Source: Bacteroidales bacterium | GTDB lineage: Bacteria > Bacteroidota > Bacteroidia > Bacteroidales > JALTDM01 | Direction of reading: 5' to 3' | Assembly: GCA_027073875.1 (NCBI GenBank) | Contig: JALTEO010000291.1 | Coordinates: 1-6,739 of the forward strand | Length of the DNA: 6,739 nt | In this document: positions 1 to 3,809 of the stretch, piece after piece | Layout of the letters: every line of letters starts with the position of its first letter | How positions within the stretch are numbered: the first letter of the stretch is position 1 | Notes under the pieces: model-generated | The model's input: only the letters and a program-made list of their open reading frames with translations | What the model was told of the DNA's origin: nothing | Database searches by the model: none | Made by a program: the position numbers and the translations under genes

Positions 1-28
1 TCTATAAATAATTATTGTTTAATGTATT

Positions 29-55
29 GAGATTTTTCGCAATGATCAGAATGAC
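29..55 (-). repeat. Degenerate dispersed-repeat-like motif
   Basis: On the minus strand this reads GTCATTCTGA followed by a GCGAA-containing centre and AAATCTC. It resembles a motif of the form GTCATTCTGA...GAAGAATCT that I remember as frequent between genes in many bacterial genomes, including Bacteroidota. The resemblance is from memory and was not searched. Only one copy is in the window, so its repeat nature is inferred, not seen. Confidence 0.3.
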
Positions 56-73
56 AGCTTATTTTGGGTTTTG

Positions 74-81
74 CAAAAGTA
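74..81 (-). promoter_or_regulatory. Possible Bacteroidota -7 promoter element (gene beyond the left edge)
   Basis: The minus strand reads TACTTTTG, followed by CAAAA, matching the TAnnTTTG -7 consensus of Bacteroidota primary sigma factors. It points toward position 1, so it would drive a minus-strand gene outside the window. No good TTTG -33 element was found at the usual distance of about 20 bases upstream, so this is a moderate candidate only. Confidence 0.4.
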
Positions 82-153
82 TCATTTTATTGGATTATCC
101 CGATAGTGCATCAAAAATATGACTCGCCTAAGAAAAATATCAAAAAGCTGAGG

Positions 154-1383
154 TTAATAATAATCTGATGAAAAATATTTTCGCACAATAAATCGTACAG
201 GATAACGGGCAGCAATATAACCAATAGCCACAACAGTCAAAAACACCAGCACAAAATCGGAAATGTGCATAGAAACAGGATATGCCTGAATAATAAACGC
301 ATCATTTTGATAGCCATTCAGTTTTATCAACCCAAAATGAGTCTGCAGAAGACAGAATACAAATCCAAAGACAATACCTAACACAACACCAATTATTGTA
401 ATCATCCACCCTTCTGCCAAAAAGATAGCTTTTATTTTTTGCATAGACATCCCCAGTGCATTAAAAGTTTTAATATCCTTCCGTTTTTCAATAATTAACA
501 TAGTTAATGAACCAATGACATTAAACGATGCAATCAATAATATCAGTGCTAAAATTAAAAAGACAATCACTTTTTCAGTCCTCATTATTTTATAGATAAA
601 CTGATGTTGCTCAAAACGATTTTTAACAACAACCGTATCTCCAAATATTCCGGTCAATGACTTCCGTATATCTTTTTCTCTAACATTTTTATTAACAGCT
701 ATTTCCAAACCGGTTAATTGATCTTTATAATCAAGTAATCGGCTAACAAAACTTATTGGTAATAATATAAACTCATCAATTTCCGGCTCTACCGAAAAAG
801 TACCTACCGGCAGCACCATTTTTCTTTTAAATGCCTTATCAGGATTCATCGTAACCTTTTTCAAACGGCGAGGCACATAGATACTCAACGGTTTATAGGT
901 ATTTAAATGTAGCCCGAGAATACCTGCAATAGATTGACCGATTACGGCTGTCGTAACACTATCATCTTTTAAAAGAAACTGTCCTGCGGTAATCAAAGAA
1001 TCCATACCGGAAAGTTTTATAAAATCACCGGTAACCCCCATTAAATGAGCAGGAAAATATTTATCACCATATTTTACCAACGCATTTTCTTCCACCACGG
1101 GCACCAAAGACTTTACACCATCAATAGCTGCTACCTGCCGGAATAAATTACTATCTACTCTAAATGTTTTTCCTTTTACCGCTTCAATTCTAAAATCAGG
1201 ATCAAACGAATTATAGCGGGAAATAATCAACTCTTCCAACCCGTTAAAAATAGACAAAATCACTATCAATGCCATTGTGCCAATAGCAATGCCAACGACA
1301 CTAATCAACGAAATAAGATTAATGACATTGGTCGATTTCTTAGAGAAAAAATAGTGACGGGCTATAAAGAGTGAAAGTTTCAC
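154..1383 (-). CDS. FtsX/LolC-E-type ABC transporter permease
   Basis: Integral inner-membrane permease of the LolC/LolE branch of the FtsX family. Such proteins work with a LolD-like ATPase, not seen here, to extract lipoproteins or drive other envelope tasks. The layout is classical: a first membrane helix at about residues 22-47 containing the family signature ISVVGIAIGTMALIVILSIF, a large periplasmic domain (about 50-265), then three helices at about 271-297, 319-347 and 375-393. The segment IIEKRKDIKTFNALG (297-311) is the conserved cytoplasmic loop after TM2 that couples to the ATPase. The length, 409 aa, is normal. The start is GTG: it is the only usable start after an in-frame TAA nine bases upstream, and it gives the expected short N-terminal tail before the first helix. 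It lies 12 bases after rbfA, so it is probably cotranscribed with rbfA and lpxD. The exact substrate cannot be told from sequence; lipoprotein release is the family-based guess. Confidence 0.9.
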   Translation of the reverse strand: MKLSLFIARHYFFSKKSTNVINLISLISVVGIAIGTMALIVILSIFNGLEELIISRYNSFDPDFRIEAVKGKTFRVDSNLFRQVAAIDGVKSLVPVVEENALVKYGDKYFPAHLMGVTGDFIKLSGMDSLITAGQFLLKDDSVTTAVIGQSIAGILGLHLNTYKPLSIYVPRRLKKVTMNPDKAFKRKMVLPVGTFSVEPEIDEFILLPISFVSRLLDYKDQLTGLEIAVNKNVREKDIRKSLTGIFGDTVVVKNRFEQHQFIYKIMRTEKVIVFLILALILLIASFNVIGSLTMLIIEKRKDIKTFNALGMSMQKIKAIFLAEGWMITIIGVVLGIVFGFVFCLLQTHFGLIKLNGYQNDAFIIQAYPVSMHISDFVLVFLTVVAIGYIAARYPVRFIVRKYFSSDYY

Positions 1384-1395
1384 CTTTTGTTATTA

Positions 1396-1734
1396 TTATT
1401 GAAGGAGATTTTCAATGTTCTTGGCATAATCATAAGAATCGTCTATAAAGAATATTAGTTCCGGAATTCTTCTAACATTCTTGATTTTCCCGCCAAGAAG
1501 TTTTCTTATAAATTTATTCTGACTATTTACAAGCTCAAAAATCTCATTGCGTTTTTCTGTCGGCAAAATACTTAGATAAACCTTAGCAATTGATAAATCA
1601 GGTGCTAACCTTACTTCAGTAATACTTACCAAGCCATTTCCTGCCAGCTTATCTTTTTCGCGTTGAAAAATCTCAGCCAAGCTCCTAAGAATTAAGCTCT
1701 CAAGCCGATGTTGACGAATACTGTTATCCTTCAT
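1396..1734 (-). CDS. rbfA: 30S ribosome-binding factor RbfA
   Basis: Small cytoplasmic ribosome-assembly factor that binds the immature 30S subunit and helps 16S rRNA 5'-end maturation, including during cold adaptation. The 112 residues match the family length and form the single type-II KH-like domain. Recognisable parts are the N-terminal helix RLESLILRSLAEIF (10-23), the strand pair VSITEVRLAPDLSIAKVYLSI (36-56), the helix NKFIRKLLGGKI (73-84) and the closing RRIPELIFFIDDS strand (88-100). The ATG overlaps the end of lpxD by 11 bases (ATGAAGGATAA contains the lpxD stop), which implies translational coupling. The gene ends in TAA followed directly by two more in-frame TAA codons. It is followed after 12 bases by a LolC/E-type permease, an order I recall from other Bacteroidota. 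Confidence 0.94.
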   Translation of the reverse strand: MKDNSIRQHRLESLILRSLAEIFQREKDKLAGNGLVSITEVRLAPDLSIAKVYLSILPTEKRNEIFELVNSQNKFIRKLLGGKIKNVRRIPELIFFIDDSYDYAKNIENLLQ

Positions 1735-2779
1735 TTTCGAACATTTTAGTTAAATCTGCAACTTGCCGTTGCAAAGCAGTAAGCTCCCGTCTCAATTCAG
1801 GCAAATGTTTAAACACCACATTCGACCGTTGAAAATCTTTAATATTAAACGCCGGAGATCCTTGAATTATCTGATTATCTTCTATATCATTTGTAATCCC
1901 CGCCTGAGCACCAACTATAACATGATTACCTATTTTTAAGTGACCGGCAAATCCGACTTGTCCTGCCACCATACAGTTTTTACCTATTTTGGTAGAACCA
2001 CTCACACCCACTTTAGCGGCAATAACAGTATTTTCGCCAACCTCCACATTGTGAGCAATCTGAATCTGGTTATCTAATTTCACATTCTTACGAATAATGG
2101 TAGAGCCAATCGTTGCACGGTCAATGGTCGTATTGGCTCCTATTTCCACCCCCTCTTCAATAATAACATTCCCTATTTGTGGTATTTTCTCAAATGCTTT
2201 GTCATTCTGTGGTGCAAATCCAAAACCATCAGCACCAATTATTACTCCGGCATGTAAACAACAATTACTGCCAATTGCACAATGATGATAAACTTTTACA
2301 CCCGGAAATAAAACAGTATTATCGCCTACCTCTACATTATCGCCTAAAAATACCTGAGGATAAATTTTAACATTCTTTCCTATTTTGACATTCTCACCAA
2401 CATACGAAAAAGCACCGACATAAATATCTTGTCCAAGCACTGCCGTATTACTAATAAATGTATTGTCCTCAATCCCTGTCTTCTCTTGTCCGTTCATTTG
2501 TTCCTGATATAACTTCAACAATTTGGCAAATGCCTCATAAGCATTGTCAACGCGGACAAGTGTTGCAGAAATCTTATCTGTCAATTCAAAAGATTTATCA
2601 ATCAATACGATTGATGCTTTCGTATCATATAAATAGTGCTGATACTTCGGATTAGCTAAAAAAGTAAGCGTTCCGGATTTTCCTTCTTCTATTTTTGAGA
2701 AATCGTCAACTTCTTCGTGCTGATTCCCTTCAACAAACCCATCTAAGAAATCGGCAATTTGCTGTGCAGTAAACTTCAT
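1724..2779 (-). CDS. lpxD: UDP-3-O-acylglucosamine N-acyltransferase LpxD
   Basis: Third enzyme of lipid A synthesis: it transfers a hydroxyacyl chain from acyl-ACP to the 2-amino group of UDP-3-O-acyl-glucosamine in the cytoplasm. The 351 residues show all three family parts. An N-terminal uridine-binding domain (about 1-100) has the LTFLANPKYQHYL segment. A left-handed beta helix of hexapeptide repeats covers about 105-300, with repeated [VI]-G-x-[N/D] turns. A C-terminal helical tail (about 320-346) begins with KHLPELRREL. The IGADGFGFAP motif (181-190) and the catalytic His in QIAHNVEVG (His243) are present, as is the second conserved His in GFAGHLKIG (His280). ATG at 2779 gives the standard MKFTAQQIADFL N-terminus. 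A -7-like promoter element lies 20-27 bases upstream. Other lpx genes are not in the window. Its presence shows a lipid A-making, Gram-negative host. Confidence 0.97.
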   Translation of the reverse strand: MKFTAQQIADFLDGFVEGNQHEEVDDFSKIEEGKSGTLTFLANPKYQHYLYDTKASIVLIDKSFELTDKISATLVRVDNAYEAFAKLLKLYQEQMNGQEKTGIEDNTFISNTAVLGQDIYVGAFSYVGENVKIGKNVKIYPQVFLGDNVEVGDNTVLFPGVKVYHHCAIGSNCCLHAGVIIGADGFGFAPQNDKAFEKIPQIGNVIIEEGVEIGANTTIDRATIGSTIIRKNVKLDNQIQIAHNVEVGENTVIAAKVGVSGSTKIGKNCMVAGQVGFAGHLKIGNHVIVGAQAGITNDIEDNQIIQGSPAFNIKDFQRSNVVFKHLPELRRELTALQRQVADLTKMFENEG

Positions 2780-2798
2780 TTATTATAATTTTCTGTTG

Positions 2799-2806
2799 CA
2801 AAAATA
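2799..2806 (-). promoter_or_regulatory. Probable -7 element of the lpxD promoter
   Basis: The minus strand reads TATTTTTG followed by CAACAG, fitting the Bacteroidota TAnnTTTG -7 consensus. It ends 19 bases before the lpxD ATG, which would give a short A-rich leader of about 12-16 bases. The -33 region is poor: the nearest candidate is TTTC with a 22-base spacer (2829-2832). Since lpxD, rbfA and the permease are tightly packed, this box could drive all three. Confidence 0.5.
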
Positions 2807-2828
2807 CATTTTTTAACCATTCCATACT

Positions 2829-2869
2829 GAAAGAAATCAAATTTGCAAAAATATAGGTTGATTTCTTTC
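2829..2869. repeat. Perfect 12-bp inverted repeat
   Basis: GAAAGAAATCAA at 2829-2840 is exactly complementary to TTGATTTCTTTC at 2858-2869, with a 17-base loop between. It lies 50-90 bases upstream of lpxD. Neither strand shows a T run right after the second arm, so it is not a typical intrinsic terminator. It may be an operator-like dyad or a structured leader if transcription starts upstream. Confidence 0.6.
2846..2853 (-). promoter_or_regulatory. Second TATTTTTG box, inside the loop of an inverted repeat
   Basis: An 11-base word (TTGCAAAAATA on the plus strand) occurs at both 2796-2806 and 2843-2853, so the same -7-like box with the same downstream CAA is present twice. This copy sits in the 17-base loop of the perfect inverted repeat 2829-2869. 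It could be a second upstream promoter for lpxD or a chance match in AT-rich DNA; no TTTG -33 element was found for it. Confidence 0.25.
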
Positions 2870-2896
2870 GAGCTCCGACTTTGTCGTGAGTCCTCG
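2869..2896. repeat. Compact bulged hairpin
   Basis: CGAG, CTC and CGAC on the left arm (2869-2879) pair with GTCG, GAG and CTCG on the right arm (2883-2896). The loop is three bases, with bulges of T (2887) and TC (2891-2892), giving 11 base pairs in all. It directly abuts the 2829-2869 inverted repeat and is richer in G and C than its surroundings. The two bulges on one side look like an eroded palindrome from a repeat element. Confidence 0.5.
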
Positions 2897-2905
2897 TCTA
2901 TCGGG

Positions 2906-2960
2906 ATATAACTGGTTCTAAAAAGCTTTGTATTCGCAAAACTATCAAAAACCAGTATAT
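2906..2960. repeat. Inverted repeat with 32-base loop
   Basis: ATATAACTGGTT (2906-2917) pairs with AACCAGTATAT (2950-2960) over 11 base pairs with one bulged A. Inside the loop TTTG (2927-2930) can pair with CAAA (2937-2940). It is the third inverted repeat in 130 bases. Function is unknown. Confidence 0.4.
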
Positions 2961-2992
2961 TTAAAATCAAACCAATTTTGGGTAAAAATTAA

Positions 2993-3109
2993 TTAAAGGA
3001 GTTCGATATAAGAAATACTCAGAGCTTCTTTGGCTAGTTTTGGTTTTGTGGTAGCTTGTAGCGACTTGGCAATGTGCTTGACTGCGAAGCGATATCTATT
3101 GTCTTTCAT
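2993..3109 (-). other. Possible 38-residue cationic small ORF (doubtful)
   Basis: An ATG at 3109 opens a frame that overlaps the stop of the membrane fusion protein by 14 bases and ends at TAA 2993-2995. The product starts MKDNRYRFAVKHIAKS and ends SISYIELL; it has eight Lys/Arg against three Asp/Glu. It has no Gly-Gly leader site, no signal peptide, no clear Shine-Dalgarno and no family I recognise. Codons such as CGC, TTC, GTC, AAG and TCG differ from the AT-ending codons of the preceding gene, suggesting DNA of other origin. It could be a small peptide gene coupled to the exporter locus, or more likely a chance frame through a dispersed repeat. Confidence 0.15.
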
Positions 3110-3620
3110 TCATAATATTTTTAAACGGTTTTATTATTCTGTCAAAAAAACTTATTTTATCTGTTATTATTTCTGCTTTTACTTCCGTTTTATCAATTAT
3201 TTCAATAATCTCGTTTTCAGGTGTTTTAAAATTGTGCAGGATTTTAACTTGTGCTACAAAATAGCCTTCATTATCTTTTATTTGCAGTTTCTTTGGTATT
3301 GTTTGTATTTGTGTAACAACTCGTTTGTTGTATAGATTTTGAATTTTATCAAAAGTTAATATTATTTGATGCCCTTTTTTTACTTTATAAATCTCATTTG
3401 CAGGAATTTTTATTTGTATAAATGTAGTATCGTTTCTTTGGTATATAGTTGCCGTCGTATCAATTGTGTAGTTGTATTTAAAAAAGTAACTACCTGTTAA
3501 TAGTCCTGCTACTACAAAGAAGATAACAGTTATACCTATGCGAATTATTCTTGGTGGTATTTGTCCTATTATGTTTCTGACTTTTTCGCTTCGTAGTTCT
3601 ATATTGTCTGTGTTTGCCAT
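3096..3620 (-). CDS. Very short HlyD-family membrane fusion (periplasmic adaptor) protein
   Basis: Inner-membrane-anchored adaptor that probably partners the C39 ABC exporter encoded upstream. The N-terminus (IELRSEKVRNIIGQIPP, 8-23) and the membrane helix (about 26-47) match the start of Bacteroidota HlyD-type secretion proteins. The second half also matches their C-terminus: TTFIQIKIPANEIYKVKKGHQI (65-86) corresponds to the barrel segment before 'GKVKxGQ', and TEVKAEIITDKISFFDRIIKPF (145-166) to the usual 'GxxAEIIT...L..R...P' tail. What is missing is the 200 or more residues in between that normally carry the lipoyl domain and alpha-helical hairpin; usual family members are about 400 aa. 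The frame is open and continuous, so this looks like a clean in-frame shortening, not a frameshifted pseudogene. ATG at 3620 follows an A-rich leader containing an 8-base tandem repeat. Assignment is from remembered family patterns. Confidence 0.75.
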   Translation of the reverse strand: MANTDNIELRSEKVRNIIGQIPPRIIRIGITVIFFVVAGLLTGSYFFKYNYTIDTTATIYQRNDTTFIQIKIPANEIYKVKKGHQIILTFDKIQNLYNKRVVTQIQTIPKKLQIKDNEGYFVAQVKILHNFKTPENEIIEIIDKTEVKAEIITDKISFFDRIIKPFKNIMNERQ

Positions 3621-3623
3621 TGT

Positions 3624-3644
3624 TTAATGTGTTAATGTGTTAAT
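3624..3644. repeat. 8-base tandem repeat in the fusion-protein leader
   Basis: TTAATGTG is present twice in tandem (3624-3631, 3632-3639) followed by a partial TTAAT copy. On the coding (minus) strand this gives an ACACATTA-type repeat ending four bases before the ATG of the fusion protein. It therefore occupies the ribosome-binding region, where a change in copy number would shift leader length. Confidence 0.6.
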
Positions 3645-3697
3645 TTTTATTTTGTTGTCATTCTTTTGTGCTGGTTATTATTGCGTTCAAGTTTAAA

Positions 3698-3725
3698 GTT
3701 CGTAGTGCATAGTTCGTAGTTATTA
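3698..3725. repeat. Degenerate 7-base tandem repeat, array 1
   Basis: Four heptads run in phase: GTTCGTA, GTGCATA, GTTCGTA, GTTATTA. Units one and three are identical. The array leads straight into the hexamer array at 3726. A further isolated GTTCGTA lies at 3767-3773. The pattern resembles the short tandemly repeated sequences known between genes in cyanobacteria; that comparison is by memory. Confidence 0.6.
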
Positions 3726-3761
3726 GGTTTAGGTTGAGGTTGAGGTTGAGGTTGAGGTTGA
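3726..3761. repeat. 6-base tandem repeat (GGTTGA)n
   Basis: One degenerate unit (GGTTTA) is followed by five perfect GGTTGA copies, 36 bases in all. On the minus strand it reads TCAACC repeated. One frame translates as alternating Leu and Asn, but that is a by-product of the repeat, not a gene. Perfect hexamer copies suggest recent expansion by slipped-strand replication and make this a likely length-variable site. Confidence 0.9.
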
Positions 3762-3781
3762 GTAAAGTTCGTAAAGTTTTC

Positions 3782-3809
3782 ATTCGTAATTGATAATTCG
3801 TAATTAAAT
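3782..3809. repeat. Degenerate 7-base tandem repeat, array 2
   Basis: Four heptads: ATTCGTA, ATTGATA, ATTCGTA, ATTAAAT. The layout copies array 1 (units one and three identical, unit two altered, unit four ending the array), with A in place of G as the first base. Its last base touches the stop codon of the ABC exporter gene. Confidence 0.55.

Larger units (their letters stand above)
1..153. other. Intergenic region downstream of the LolC/E-type permease
   Basis: I see no coding sequence here. The stretch follows the permease stop codon on the minus strand and runs to the window edge. It contains a TACTTTTG box (minus strand, 74-81), a TATTTTTG box (112-119), a degenerate dispersed-repeat-like motif (29-55) and an 11-base word at 96-106 that recurs inverted at 2898-2908. 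No convincing terminator hairpin with a T tract was found just after the permease gene; the best candidate, CCTCAG pairing imperfectly with CTTAGG, is too weak to call. Confidence 0.6.
2780..3095. other. 316-bp intergenic region rich in inverted repeats
   Basis: No confident gene lies between the end of the membrane fusion protein gene and lpxD. The stretch contains two minus-strand TATTTTTG boxes (2799-2806 and 2846-2853) and three inverted repeats (2829-2869, 2869-2896, 2906-2960). It also has a possible 38-residue minus-strand ORF (2993-3109) and a 2898-2908 word shared in inverted orientation with 96-106. The part from about 3020 to 3095 looks richer in G and C than the gene before it. 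I read the stretch as the lpxD promoter region plus remnants of dispersed repeat material; the latter part is inference. Confidence 0.5.

Noticed and set aside
2097..2655. Plus-strand frames inside lpxD
   Set aside because: They are antisense to well-recognised hexapeptide-repeat and N-terminal domain coding sequence and have no coding features of their own.
2829..2869. Intrinsic terminator of the exporter locus
   Set aside because: The stem is AT-rich, the loop is 17 bases, and no T tract follows on either strand.
2776..2970. 64-codon minus-strand frame ending in an ATGA overlap with lpxD
   Set aside because: It runs through the -7-like boxes and all or part of each of the three inverted repeats, resembles no protein family I know, and its middle (IPIDEDSRQSRSS) looks like a translated repeat.
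3030..3335. 101-codon plus-strand frame
   Set aside because: It is antisense to most of the short adaptor gene, has a Phe/Tyr/Cys-rich composition typical of shadow frames, and has no recognisable domain.
3726..3761. Possible CRISPR array
   Set aside because: Units are six bases in direct tandem with no spacers, so it is a microsatellite-like array.
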